From Nocardia jejuensis NBRC 103114 (lineage in GTDB: Bacteria; Actinomycetota; Actinomycetes; Mycobacteriales; Mycobacteriaceae): 64,000 nucleotides of DNA. Each line of letters starts with the position of its first letter. The stretch's first letter is position 1. Where the stretch lies: the NCBI RefSeq assembly GCF_001613145.1, contig NZ_BDBU01000045.1:62001-126000 (forward strand), written 5' to 3'. Shown here piece by piece: positions 23,677-32,690 of this stretch. The notes under the pieces were generated by a model. The model searched no databases. It was given only the letters and a program-made list of their open reading frames with translations, and was not told the origin of the DNA. The translations under genes were made by a program, and so were the position numbers.

Positions 23677-25323
23677 CTAACTACCCGCGCGCAGGATCGC
23701 CTCGATATTGCGTTCGGCCAGCGCGGTGATGGTGAGCGACGGGTTCACCGTCGCCGTGCTGCCGGGCAGTCCCGCGCCGTCCATGACGTACAGGCCGGGA
23801 TGCCCGTGCACCCGCCCGTTGGCATCCGCGGCCCGGCCGAGCACCGCACCGCCGAGCGGATGCGCGGTGAAGACCGCGTTCGCGTCGTAGCCGATCGGCG
23901 AATAGTCCACGCTGGAACCACCTTTGGATGCGATCCGGCTGTCGACCGCCTTGCACGCCGCCAGCACCCGGTCCTGCGCCGACTTCGGCCAGGACAGGCC
24001 GACCGAATTCCCGGCGCGGTCGAAGCCGAACCGGGCGCGGGTCGGATCCATCACCATGCCGAGCGAGGCGATCGCCCCGGTCTCCACGGGAATGCCTGGG
24101 ACATACCAGTTTTCGAGAGTCAGCGGCAGACCGGTGTCGTCGAAGATCCGGCTGGCGCTCGGCACGCCGCCGCCGGTGCCGGCCAGCTCGCTGACCGAAC
24201 GCGCAAGCACCACATCACCATTGGTGCCGAAGCCGTCGCCGATGTGCTCGTTCAGCCGGGGCAGGGTGCCGGTGGCCTGGGCGCGCACCAGCAGCTCCGA
24301 GGTGCCGATCGAGCCCGCGCCGAGGAACAGTCGATCGCAGGTCAGGGTGCGGGTCGAGAGCACCTGACCGGCCGGGCTGAGCTTGGTCACCGTGACGACG
24401 TACCTACCGCTGCCGTCCTGGCCGATGGTGTCGACCCGATGCCCGGGGTAGATGCCGGTGCGGCCGGTGTCCTCGGCGTAGCGCAGGTAGTTCTGGTTCA
24501 GATCGAACTTGGCCCCGTTGGAATTGCCGAGATTGCTGCGCGACGCGGTCGCCGACGGGCGGGAGTTGCCGGCCAGTTCGGCGCGAACGACGTCCCAGTT
24601 GAAGATCGAATCATTGGGCAGCGGCGTGTATCCCGCGGCCCGGACCTGCTGATCCCACATCCGCGAGTGCGCGAACGGCTGCGAGGCGTACACGTCCGGC
24701 GGCATCGTGCTCAGTCGCAGCATGTCCCGCACGCGGGGGTAGTAGACCCGATCGAGCTCGTCGAAGTCGGCGATCCCGCCGTACAGCGCGTCGAACAGGT
24801 GCCGGGGCGGCGCGACCATGGCGCCGGAGAAGACGATCGAGCCGCCGCCGACTGCCGCGGCCCGCCACACGTCGATACCGGAGTACTCGGTGACGTCCAG
24901 GACGCCGCCGAAATCCGCGAACGGCATGGGCACCTTGGTGACGCCGGTGAAGCTGGTCCGATGCCAGAACCCACGGCCGTCGGGCAGGTCGTCGCCGGTG
25001 AAGATCTCCCGCCAGGGATCGTTGGGCCAGCGCGAACCGCGCTCGAGCACCGTATTGCGCACGCCCGCCTGGGCCAGGCGCAGGGCGGTGACCGCCGCGC
25101 CGAAACCGGATCCGATGACGATCGCCTCGGTGTGCTCCGGCGGGTCCGGAAGCGGTGCGAAGATCTCCGGCACCCACTTCTCGAATATCGCGTTCCACAG
25201 CGGATTGGCCGAGGCCGTCCCGGACCCGCGCACGGCCGCCCCCGAGCCCATGCCCGCCAGCAGGGCCGCCGAAACGGCAGCCTTCAATACGGCACGCCTG
25301 CGCAACCGGCCACCTCCACTCAT
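23677..25323 (-). CDS. Secreted cholesterol-oxidase-like GMC flavoprotein
   Basis: A 548-aa exported FAD enzyme. A twin-arginine signal is present (RLRRRAVLKAAVSAALLAG), followed by the dinucleotide motif VIGSGFGAAVTALRLAQAG. The fold otherwise tracks Streptomyces/Brevibacterium class I cholesterol oxidase: VWRAAAVGGGSIVFSGAM, LFLGAGSIGTSELLVRA, then catalytic His in TAHPLGGAVLG and Asn in GSTATVNPSLTITALAERN. It likely oxidises and isomerises 3-beta-hydroxysterols outside the cell. ATG 25323 is used; GTG one codon earlier is possible and neither has a clear Shine-Dalgarno. Its stop is 46 bp from the DnaA-box-like cluster. Confidence 0.85.
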   Translation of the reverse strand: MSGGGRLRRRAVLKAAVSAALLAGMGSGAAVRGSGTASANPLWNAIFEKWVPEIFAPLPDPPEHTEAIVIGSGFGAAVTALRLAQAGVRNTVLERGSRWPNDPWREIFTGDDLPDGRGFWHRTSFTGVTKVPMPFADFGGVLDVTEYSGIDVWRAAAVGGGSIVFSGAMVAPPRHLFDALYGGIADFDELDRVYYPRVRDMLRLSTMPPDVYASQPFAHSRMWDQQVRAAGYTPLPNDSIFNWDVVRAELAGNSRPSATASRSNLGNSNGAKFDLNQNYLRYAEDTGRTGIYPGHRVDTIGQDGSGRYVVTVTKLSPAGQVLSTRTLTCDRLFLGAGSIGTSELLVRAQATGTLPRLNEHIGDGFGTNGDVVLARSVSELAGTGGGVPSASRIFDDTGLPLTLENWYVPGIPVETGAIASLGMVMDPTRARFGFDRAGNSVGLSWPKSAQDRVLAACKAVDSRIASKGGSSVDYSPIGYDANAVFTAHPLGGAVLGRAADANGRVHGHPGLYVMDGAGLPGSTATVNPSLTITALAERNIEAILRAGS

Positions 25324-25549
25324 CACACGTATGGCCGCGCGCGAGAGTACCGGTACCTCGCCGAGCCCTCAACACCTTCGGTGAGGCATCCCTTACATCC
25401 ATGCGTGTCGGCTATGGATCACCCGGTCACGCGGGGGAATTCCGGGTGGAATCGCCGACGGGAGCAGTCCGTGCGAACCGACGATTCGACACCGGGAGAC
25501 CGTCCTCCGGCATTCCGGCGATATCGCGAAAGTGAGGCGGACGCACGAA

Positions 25550-25578
25550 ACCCCCTGAGCCGCAAGGCATCAGGGGGT
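25550..25578 (-). terminator. Hairpin terminator downstream of gatD
   Basis: ACCCCCTGA (25550-25558) and TCAGGGGGT (25570-25578) are perfect 9-bp arms 26 bp past the gatD stop. The 25327-25549 stretch beside it holds no recognisable gene. Confidence 0.75.
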
Positions 25579-25603
25579 CTCGGGAAGGCTCCTACCGCGC
25601 CGC

Positions 25604-26314
25604 TCAGGCGCGAAGGCGCTCACGGCGCAGCTGGGTGACCTCCGGAAGATCCAGTGGCGGAAGGGAATCCACGCCGAGCGCACGCGCGAGCAGGTAGTCG
25701 GCGAACTCGGGATTGCGGGCCAGGGCGGGGCCGTGCATATAGGTGCCGAACACCGACCCCTGCACCACGCCCTCGAGCTGATCACCCACACCGTTGCCCA
25801 CACCGCGGGTGACCCGGGCCAGGGCGGTGGCGTCGCCGCCGAGTTTCGTTCCGCCGCGGTGATTCTCGAAACCGGTGAGCGGCTGGGACAGGCCCGGGAT
25901 CAGCGGAATGGTGGAGACCTCGCCGATGGCGCGCTTGTCCTGCGGCGAAGTGGTCACGTCGAAGAGCCCGACGCCGTCCACCCGCTCCCCCGAGGAGGTC
26001 TCGTACCAGTGGCCGAGCACCTGGATGGCGGCGCAGATGGCCAGAACGGGAGCGCCGCGCTCGGCGGCCTCCTGCAGCCCCGGGTACCGCTGCAGATGAC
26101 GAGTGGCCAGTCGCTGCGCGGAGTCCTCCGCGCCGCCCAGCGTGTACAGGTCCAGCGAGTTCGGAACCGGTTCCGCCAGTGAGATATTGACGATCTCGGC
26201 GTCGTGGCCGCGCATGCGCAGGCGCTGGCGCAGCACCAGCGCGTTGCCGCCGTCGCCGTAGGTGCCCATGACGTCGGGCAGCACCAGGCCGATGCGCACT
26301 GTCGAGTCGCTCAT
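25604..26314 (-). CDS. gatD: Lipid II isoglutaminyl synthase, glutaminase subunit GatD
   Basis: A 236-aa type 1 glutamine amidotransferase of the CobB/CobQ-like group. It supplies ammonia to MurT for amidating the D-Glu of lipid II stem peptides. The nucleophile is Cys94 in VLAICAAIQVLGHW, the same position as in Staphylococcus aureus GatD, and the catalytic His194 is in FGTYMHGPALA. The start is ATG 26314, overlapping the murT stop by four bases (ATGA); the longer upstream frame is discarded. Tight coupling to murT matches their obligate heterodimer. A hairpin terminator follows. Confidence 0.95.
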   Translation of the reverse strand: MSDSTVRIGLVLPDVMGTYGDGGNALVLRQRLRMRGHDAEIVNISLAEPVPNSLDLYTLGGAEDSAQRLATRHLQRYPGLQEAAERGAPVLAICAAIQVLGHWYETSSGERVDGVGLFDVTTSPQDKRAIGEVSTIPLIPGLSQPLTGFENHRGGTKLGGDATALARVTRGVGNGVGDQLEGVVQGSVFGTYMHGPALARNPEFADYLLARALGVDSLPPLDLPEVTQLRRERLRA

Positions 26315-27558
26315 GCTCGCACCCCTTGCTTGTGCTCCAGATCGCGATTCAGGTCGCGGAACGCGGTGTAGTTGGCGAGCACCTCTACCCGGCCGGGCGG
26401 GCACGATGCGATGGCGTGCAAGGGATCCGCGACAGTGATGTGCTCGACCCCCGCGTAGGTGAGGCGCACGGCGAGGTCGGTGGCGCGCTCACCGGCGGCC
26501 ACCACCTGGGTGCCCTCGAAGTGCTCGAAGCGCACGTCCCACAGCCAGGACAGATCCTCGCCGTCGGGCACCTGGCCGTTGACCGCGATCACCAGACCCG
26601 TTGCCTCCGGGTCGATCATGGACAGCGCCTCCTGCCAGCCGGCCGGATTCTTGGCCAGCAGCAGCCGGGCGCTGTGATCGCCGACCTCGACGGTGCGGTA
26701 GCGGCCCGCGATCTCGTTCACGGTCGCGGCCGCGGCCGCGGCGTCGAGGGCGTCCGCGCCCATGGCAACGGCCGCGGCCACCGCCTGTGCCGCGTTGCCG
26801 CGGTTGGCGCGACCCGGAAGCGCAAGGGCCAGCGGAATTTCCAGGCCGTCGGGGCCGTACACGTTGTGCTCGTCGACCCGCCACTGCGGCTCGGGGCGCT
26901 TGAAGTCCGCACCGGTGCTGTACCAGTGCTCGCCCTCCCACAGGATCGGCTCGCCGCTGCGCGGGCAACTGGTGGCGTCCGCCGACCAGCCGCTGCCGGC
27001 CGAGACCCACACCACGTTCGGGTGGTCGTACGCGATGGAGGTCACCAGCACGTCGTCGCAATTGGCGATCAGCACGGCGTCGGGGTGCCGGGCCATTCCG
27101 GCGCGCAGGCGGCGCTCGATCATATTGATCTCACCGACCCGGTCCAGCTGGTCCCGGGACAGGTTGAGCAGCACCACCGCGGCCGGATTCAGCGCGTCGG
27201 CCACGTGCGGCAGGTGCAGCTCGTCGACCTCGATGGCGGCCAGCGTCGCGGTGCGATCGGCGGCCAGCGCGGCCACGATGCCGGCGTCCATGTTCGCGCC
27301 GTCGGCCTGGGTGGCGACCTCACCGAGGGTCTGTAGTGCGGCGGTGGTCATGCGCGTGGTGGTGGACTTGCCGTTGGTGCCGGTCACCAGCACCGTGCGC
27401 CGGCCACGGCCCAGCTGGGTCATCAGCGTCGGATCGATCTTGAGCGCGATCAGACCGCCGATCATCGATCCCTTGCCACGCCCGGCCTTCTGGGAGGCCC
27501 AGGACGCGGCCCTTGCCGCCCGCAGCGCCAGCTGTCCTCGAATCGAGATGTCTGCCAC
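26311..27558 (-). CDS. murT: Lipid II isoglutaminyl synthase, Mur-ligase subunit MurT
   Basis: A 415-aa Mur-ligase-like ATPase forming the amidating complex with GatD. The ATP site is LVTGTNGKSTTTRM near residues 58-71, followed by the Mur-middle segment LAAIEVDELHLPHV and the C-terminal DUF1727-type domain (WLWDVRFEHFEG...NYTAFRDLNRDLE). In S. aureus MurT an inserted Cys4 zinc ribbon is present. Here the corresponding stretch reads SCPRSGEPILWEGEHWYSTGADFKRPEP in outline, keeping one Cys and having Ser, Ser and Ala at the other three positions. GTG 27558 follows TAAGCT plus 7 nt, so the message appears leaderless. Confidence 0.94.
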   Translation of the reverse strand: MADISIRGQLALRAARAASWASQKAGRGKGSMIGGLIALKIDPTLMTQLGRGRRTVLVTGTNGKSTTTRMTTAALQTLGEVATQADGANMDAGIVAALAADRTATLAAIEVDELHLPHVADALNPAAVVLLNLSRDQLDRVGEINMIERRLRAGMARHPDAVLIANCDDVLVTSIAYDHPNVVWVSAGSGWSADATSCPRSGEPILWEGEHWYSTGADFKRPEPQWRVDEHNVYGPDGLEIPLALALPGRANRGNAAQAVAAAVAMGADALDAAAAAATVNEIAGRYRTVEVGDHSARLLLAKNPAGWQEALSMIDPEATGLVIAVNGQVPDGEDLSWLWDVRFEHFEGTQVVAAGERATDLAVRLTYAGVEHITVADPLHAIASCPPGRVEVLANYTAFRDLNRDLEHKQGVRA

Positions 27559-27571
27559 GCCACGAAGCTTA
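27559..27571 (-). promoter_or_regulatory. Leaderless promoter of murT-gatD
   Basis: On the minus strand TAAGCT (27566-27571) is followed by exactly 7 nt and the GTG start of murT, with no Shine-Dalgarno in between. Confidence 0.6.
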
Positions 27572-27656
27572 TGGGGATGACGCGTGCGGCGCGCAGGCGG
27601 CATCGGGGAGCCGCGAGGTGAGTTGCGCCGCACTCATCCCCGTCGACGCGCACCGA

Positions 27657-29432
27657 CTACAGCGGAGCGTCGAACAGATTCGGCTGACCGGCCGCGTACC
27701 GCGCGATGTCCATCTGCCGGAACGGTTCCAGCTCCACGGCGCGATAGAGCGGATACACCTTGCAGTGCGGCGCGGTCGAACCCGATACATCGAGAATCTT
27801 GTTGACCGCGGTCCGCGCGGCCTCGGACGCGCCCTCCATGGTCGCGAGGTCCACGCCGGTGCGCACGTAATCGCCTGCCAGGAAAAGGTTTTCCAGCTCG
27901 GCGCTGTGCGAGTCCGGGCGCAAGGCCCAGGAGCCCGCAGTATTGATCAGCAGCGGATCGGCATTGGTGTTGCGCTTGGTCGCCGCGTCCCAGGCGATAC
28001 CGGTGTCCAGGAACCAGGAGTGCAGATCCTGATCCTCGAGCAGATCGTGCTTGTCGTTGAGGTGCGCCTTGAGCTGCGCCCACACCTCACGGGCGATCTC
28101 GTCGTGGGTGCATTCGACGGCCGGTTTGCCGTAGAGGATTCCGGGGGTGTGCCAATCGGAGATGTCCACCGAGAGGCAGTCCTGCACGGTGCCGTCGCCG
28201 AAGCCGGACAGCGGGGTGCGATTCCAGAACTGGTTCTGCGAGATGGAGGTCAGCGACCACGGGGAATCCACATAGGCGGCGTGACCGCGCGCGATGGCGG
28301 ACGGGCTCCGCAGATAGAACTGGATGCCGCTCATCCAGTCCACGTGCAACTGGTTCATGCCCGCCAATTCCGGTCGCAGACCGAGGATTTCGGGCGTCCA
28401 CAGGGTGCGCGCGACCTCCACCGGCACCGCGGACACGAAGTAGTCGGCCTCGACGGTCCGCGCCGCGCCGGACGCCTCGACGATGCGAGCCCCGGAGATG
28501 CGCCGATCGGACAGTTCGAGGCCGCGCACCTCCGCGCTGACGAACTTGACGCCGAGCTCGCGCAGCCGATCGGTCCACGGGGTGATCCACGCCTCGTTGG
28601 TGGAGCCGTTCAGCAGCCGATCCAGCGCACCGTCGTTGCCGACCTCGAGGGGATTGCCGAGGAACTGCTCACCCATATTGCCGATGGTGCGGGTGCTGGC
28701 CAGATCGTCCTTCGCCGCGACCAGCAGGGTGGTCAGCGTGCGCGAGAGCAGCATGCGGAACTCGTTGGAGCGGCGGCCCGCACCCACGTATTCCTTCCAG
28801 GAGATCTTGTCCCACTGACCGTAGCGGCGGGCATCGCAGCTGGAATTGAAGACCAGCAGGCGATTGGCGAAGAACAGGGCGTCGTTCTGCGGCATCTTGG
28901 TGGTGGTCGCGATGGCCGAGCCGACGGTTTCCCGGAAGTCGTCGGGGGTGGCCCAGATCCCGCCCGCCTTGCCCATCGGAATGAGGGTGTCGTCGGCGTC
29001 ACGGCGGGAGAAGCGCGCCTCGGGAGCGGCGACCAGGTTGTCCCACACGCCATTGCTGTTGCCCGCGAACGGAATTCGGCGCATGGTGTCGGGAATGTGG
29101 CGGTAGAAGCCCGGGAAGAAGCGAAAGCCGTGCTCCCCGGGTAGTTCCGGGCGGCCGTCCCGCCCGCTGCCCGGCACCGGGATGCTGCGGGCCTTGCCGC
29201 CCAGGGCCCGCCGCTCGTACACGGTGACGTCGAAACCGCGCTCGGCCAGTTCGTGCGCGGCGGTCAGACCCGCCGGCCCGCCACCGAGCACCGCCACCCG
29301 CCGACCGGGCTCCGCGTGCGCGGGAGTTGCCCGAATGGTTCCGGACGCCAGCGCGCCCGATGTCAACGCCCCTGCGGCGACCGCACCGCGCAGCACCGTC
29401 CGTCTCGTGACGGACACACGCTGTCCCGACAT
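27657..29432 (-). CDS. Tat-exported FAD amine oxidase/hydroxysqualene dehydroxylase-like enzyme
   Basis: A 591-aa flavoprotein. The N-terminal twin-arginine signal is SVTRRTVLRGAVAAGAL, followed by the FAD motif VAVLGGGPAGLTAAHELAERGFDVTVYE and GGKARSI, then HGFRFFPGFYRHIPDTMRRIP. The HGFRFFPG motif is typical of the FAD-dependent amine oxidase group that includes hydroxysqualene dehydroxylases and phytoene-desaturase-like enzymes. The C-terminal FAD site is LFLAGDYVRTGVDLATMEGASEAARTAVN. ATG 29432 has GGGAGG 7 nt upstream. The substrate is not inferable; export suggests a cell-envelope lipid or extracellular target. It sits 98 bp upstream of murT on the same strand. Confidence 0.8.
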   Translation of the reverse strand: MSGQRVSVTRRTVLRGAVAAGALTSGALASGTIRATPAHAEPGRRVAVLGGGPAGLTAAHELAERGFDVTVYERRALGGKARSIPVPGSGRDGRPELPGEHGFRFFPGFYRHIPDTMRRIPFAGNSNGVWDNLVAAPEARFSRRDADDTLIPMGKAGGIWATPDDFRETVGSAIATTTKMPQNDALFFANRLLVFNSSCDARRYGQWDKISWKEYVGAGRRSNEFRMLLSRTLTTLLVAAKDDLASTRTIGNMGEQFLGNPLEVGNDGALDRLLNGSTNEAWITPWTDRLRELGVKFVSAEVRGLELSDRRISGARIVEASGAARTVEADYFVSAVPVEVARTLWTPEILGLRPELAGMNQLHVDWMSGIQFYLRSPSAIARGHAAYVDSPWSLTSISQNQFWNRTPLSGFGDGTVQDCLSVDISDWHTPGILYGKPAVECTHDEIAREVWAQLKAHLNDKHDLLEDQDLHSWFLDTGIAWDAATKRNTNADPLLINTAGSWALRPDSHSAELENLFLAGDYVRTGVDLATMEGASEAARTAVNKILDVSGSTAPHCKVYPLYRAVELEPFRQMDIARYAAGQPNLFDAPL

Positions 29433-29573
29433 TCCCAACCTCCCACGCCTGAGAGGAATCCTAGGGATCTCTCGCAACCGCGTGGTCGGTTGGGGTGCAT
29501 TTGCCAGAACCGAGGACCAGGAATCGGACAGGTTCGCCGAATGCCGGCCCCGAGTCGCGCATGATCCGGAGCA

Positions 29574-30545
29574 TCACGCTCCGACGAGCCGGGGAGCGGG
29601 GATGGTCTCCGCGGGTGGGACGGTCTCGGCGAGGACGGCGGTCTCCGCGATCGCGGGAGACTTGCGGCCCGCCGACGTGGCCGTGAACGCGCCCGCGATG
29701 ACGATGACCGCTCCCAGCAGCGAGATGCCCGAGGGCCGCTCGCTCAGGAACGCCCAGGAGGCGGCGATGCCGACCACGGGAACCAGCAGGGACAGCGGGG
29801 CGACCGTGCCGGCCGGGTAGCGGCTCATCAGGTAGGTCCACAGACCCGAGCCCGCGATGGTGCCGAGCAGGACGATGTAGGCCAGAGCCACGAACGCGGG
29901 CCATCCGTCGGCGGTGAAGGACGCGGTCAGATCGTGCCAGCCGGCCCCCGGGCCCTCGGTGAGCGCTGAGAGCGCGAAGAGCGGCAGCGGCGGGATGACC
30001 GTCATCCACAGGGTCAGGTGCAGCGGGTTGATCTTCTCGGCGCCGGATTCGGCTGCGGCCATGCGGGATCCGATATTGCCGAACGCCCAGCCCAGCCCGC
30101 CCGCCAGGGTGAGCAGCACCGGGAGCAGCGCGGCGTGCTGCATCCGATCCCAGCCGATCACCGCCATGCCGGCCATGGCGATCGCGATCCCGCCCAGCTG
30201 CACAGCCCGCAGTCTCTCGCGCAGCAGCACCGCGCCCAGCAGCACCGTGAACGGCGCGGAGGACTGCAGCACCAGCGAGGACAGCCCGGTCGGCATACCC
30301 GTGCGCATCGCGGTGAACAGGAACGCGAACTGCAGGATCCCGAATCCCACCCCGTAGAGCAGCAGCCACCGCCACGGCACCCGGGGGCGCGGCACGAAGA
30401 TCAGCACCGGCACCGCGATCACCGCGAACCGCAGGGCCGCGAAGAAGAACGGCGGGAAGTGGTCGAGCCCGACCCGGATGGCCAGAAAGTTCAGCCCCCA
30501 CAGCACCACCACCGTGAGCCCGAGCGCCCGATCCCGATTCGTCAT
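29574..30545 (-). CDS. EamA/DMT-family permease
   Basis: A 323-aa membrane protein with ten hydrophobic helices in two EamA halves (ALGLTVVVLWGLNFLAIRVGLDHFPP... and LHLTLWMTVIPPLPLF...VAPLSLLVPVVGIAASWAFLSERPSG). The WGLNFLAIRVGL and LLRERLRAVQLGGIAIAMAGM signatures match drug/metabolite exporters of the RhtA/YdcZ-like group. ATG 30545 is used. The gene is divergent from the LysR-family gene at 30621, and a 9-bp inverted repeat spans the shared promoter region, so LysR control of this exporter is likely. The substrate is unknown, perhaps an amino acid or metabolite. Confidence 0.87.
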   Translation of the reverse strand: MTNRDRALGLTVVVLWGLNFLAIRVGLDHFPPFFFAALRFAVIAVPVLIFVPRPRVPWRWLLLYGVGFGILQFAFLFTAMRTGMPTGLSSLVLQSSAPFTVLLGAVLLRERLRAVQLGGIAIAMAGMAVIGWDRMQHAALLPVLLTLAGGLGWAFGNIGSRMAAAESGAEKINPLHLTLWMTVIPPLPLFALSALTEGPGAGWHDLTASFTADGWPAFVALAYIVLLGTIAGSGLWTYLMSRYPAGTVAPLSLLVPVVGIAASWAFLSERPSGISLLGAVIVIAGAFTATSAGRKSPAIAETAVLAETVPPAETIPAPRLVGA

Positions 30546-30567
30546 GCCAGAAATCTTGCGTTCACCG

Positions 30568-30622
30568 ATAGGTAAGAACAATCGAATAATTCTGCACGGA
30601 CGATGTAGTACAACTTACCTAT
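30568..30622. promoter_or_regulatory. Inverted repeat in the LysR/DMT divergent promoter
   Basis: ATAGGTAAG (30568-30576) and CTTACCTAT (30614-30622) are perfect inverted copies 37 bp apart. The second copy overlaps the start codon at 30621. The AT-rich sequence between them probably carries both promoters. The layout suits LysR-type binding to separated half-sites. Confidence 0.5.
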
Positions 30623-32489
30623 GCCGCAGCCGCCAGACCCCACCCCCGCCGCGGACGACCACCCGGTCCCACCCCGCACCGCCCGCCCACCGCGGCGCAT
30701 CCCCGGCACCGCCACCCGTGCGAGCGCGGCCGTGGATCCCACCGGATCGCTGCCCCCGTCGGGAGCGCGCGGCGGCACTCCGCCCAGCGACGCCGGGGGC
30801 GGAGCGGCCGCTGCAGGAGGCGGCGCGACCCACTCCGGGGGCAGTGCGGCCGATGCCACCGGAGTCAGCCATGCCGGGCGTGAGCCCCTCGCCGGAGCTT
30901 CCCGACCGGACCGGCGCATCGGCGCGCCCGGCGGCAGTTCCGCAGCCGATCACCCCGAACCCACCGACGAGGCTCGCACCGCTCACTCCGATCGGGAATC
31001 AGTCTCGCCCGGCGACCGTGATCCCGCTCCCCGTGCGACAGCGGTTCCCCGTCCGGACACCTCGGCTACACCACCCGGAACCCTCCCGTTCGAGCACGCC
31101 CGGCACACCGCCGAACTCCCCATCGGCCCCCGGGCACCTCAGCCCCGCCGCGTGAAGTCACCGGCCTCGGGCCCGAATCCCGCTCCTACCGGAACCGGCA
31201 CCGGCACCGGACCGACGAGGCACGACACTCCGAAACCACTGCGGGGCACCATGACTCCCACCGCAGGCGATTTCGGCACCCGGTCTGCGCACCCGGGCGC
31301 CGATGACGCGACAGCGGAGACGCATTCGGCCGATCCGGCCCGGTCGCCGGGACCACGCCGCGTCCAGCCGATGACGAACATCGGGTTGAACCGCACGCAC
31401 GGTCGCGGCCAGGACGTCGACGGCCCACGCCGGGACGACACGGGAATGGTGCCGCCCGGCGGCGCGAGCGGGCACGACGCCACGGGCGATCGCGATGCGA
31501 ATCCTCCAGGCGGAGTTCGTGTTCCCGGGAGCGACGCGGAACCCACCGGTGCCGCACGGGCAACCGGGCCGGTGATGTCGATCGACCGGTTGCGGGTGTT
31601 GCGGGAGTTGGCCGATCGGGGAACGGTCGCGGCCGTGGCGGAGGCATTGTCGATGACGCCGTCGGCGGTGTCGCAGCAGTTGAAGGTGCTGGCCAGGGAG
31701 GCCGGGGTGGCGCTGCTCGAGCCCGACGGGCGGCGGGTGCGATTGACCGACGCGGGGCGGGCGCTGGTGGTGCGGGCCGACGAGGTGCTGGCGGCGATGG
31801 ACCGGGCCGTGCACGAGATGGCCTCGTACCGGGGGTCGCCACGCGGGCAGGTGCGAGTGGCGCTGTTTCCGTCCGGAGCGGCATTGCTGCTGCCGCATGT
31901 GCTTTCGACGCTGAAGGACAGCGGAGTGGACATGGTGGCGCGCGATGAGGACGTGCCGCCGATCGAGGTGCCGCGACTGCTTGCCGACTACGACGTGGTG
32001 CTGACGCATCGAGACGAGCGCGGGTCGGCGATGAGCGGTGCCCGGGTGTCCTCGCGAGTGCTCATGCGCGAACCCATCGACGTGGTGGTCGGTCCCGGGC
32101 ACCGGCTGGCCCGGCACGGCGCGGTGGTGCCCGCCGAACTGACCGACGAGACCTGGCTCAGCGTGCGCGGCGGCTTCCCCGTCGACGACGTGCTGCGCTC
32201 GATCGCCACCGTCACCGGCGTGCAACCCCGGATCGCGCAGCGGCTCAACGATTTCACCGTCATCGAGGCCCTGGTCGCCTCCGGCTACGGCATCGCGCTG
32301 ATGCCCCGCTACGCCGTGCGCCACCCCGACCTGGTCATGCTCCGCCTCGCCGGAGTCCGCGCCGCCCGCCTCTACGACCTGGCCACCCGCCCGCACGCGG
32401 AGAAGCGACCGGCCGTGGCGGCGGTGCTCGCGGCCTTCCAGGCCGCTGCCCGTCTGAGCACCAATCCTCCTGCCCCGCAGGAGAAGTAG
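30621..32489 (+). CDS. LysR-family regulator with a long disordered N-terminal extension
   Basis: A 622-aa open frame. Residues 319-378 are a LysR helix-turn-helix (MSIDRLRVLRELADRGTVAAVAEALSMTPSAVSQQLKVL). The following 240 residues are the substrate-binding domain. The first 318 residues are low-complexity Pro/Gly/Thr/Asp/Arg sequence with a Thr-Gly hexanucleotide run near 31190-31214. Third codon positions are mostly G/C throughout, so the extension looks coding. However, ATG 31575 (MSIDRL) would give an ordinary 304-aa LysR protein, and both starts lack a Shine-Dalgarno. It is divergent from the DMT exporter, its likely target. Confidence 0.75.
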   Translation: MPQPPDPTPAADDHPVPPRTARPPRRIPGTATRASAAVDPTGSLPPSGARGGTPPSDAGGGAAAAGGGATHSGGSAADATGVSHAGREPLAGASRPDRRIGAPGGSSAADHPEPTDEARTAHSDRESVSPGDRDPAPRATAVPRPDTSATPPGTLPFEHARHTAELPIGPRAPQPRRVKSPASGPNPAPTGTGTGTGPTRHDTPKPLRGTMTPTAGDFGTRSAHPGADDATAETHSADPARSPGPRRVQPMTNIGLNRTHGRGQDVDGPRRDDTGMVPPGGASGHDATGDRDANPPGGVRVPGSDAEPTGAARATGPVMSIDRLRVLRELADRGTVAAVAEALSMTPSAVSQQLKVLAREAGVALLEPDGRRVRLTDAGRALVVRADEVLAAMDRAVHEMASYRGSPRGQVRVALFPSGAALLLPHVLSTLKDSGVDMVARDEDVPPIEVPRLLADYDVVLTHRDERGSAMSGARVSSRVLMREPIDVVVGPGHRLARHGAVVPAELTDETWLSVRGGFPVDDVLRSIATVTGVQPRIAQRLNDFTVIEALVASGYGIALMPRYAVRHPDLVMLRLAGVRAARLYDLATRPHAEKRPAVAAVLAAFQAAARLSTNPPAPQEK

Positions 32490-32653
32490 CGCGCCCGCCG
32501 GGCCGGATCCCGATCGGCCGACGCGTCCGCACGGTCGGCGCGCACAGCCGCGGCGCCCGGCGGGTTCGCGCGAGCGGCTCCGCCGGGTTCCGCGCCGGCG
32601 GGCGTCTCGCCGCCGCGCGAACCGCCAGCGCGACCGGCGATCCTTCGGGGACC

Positions 32654-32690
32654 TTGACTTGGAGTGCGCTCCAAGTCTTAGCGTTGCGGC
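32654..32690 (+). promoter_or_regulatory. MerR-type promoter with 19-bp spacer and leaderless start
   Basis: The -35 TTGACT (32654-32659) and -10 TAGCGT (32679-32684) are 19 bp apart. The spacer region holds the perfect dyad ACTTGGAG-TGCG-CTCCAAGT (32657-32676). This geometry and the CTTGGAG arms are diagnostic of MerR-family activators of the NmlR/AdhR kind. The -10 ends 6 nt before ATG 32691. Confidence 0.8.
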
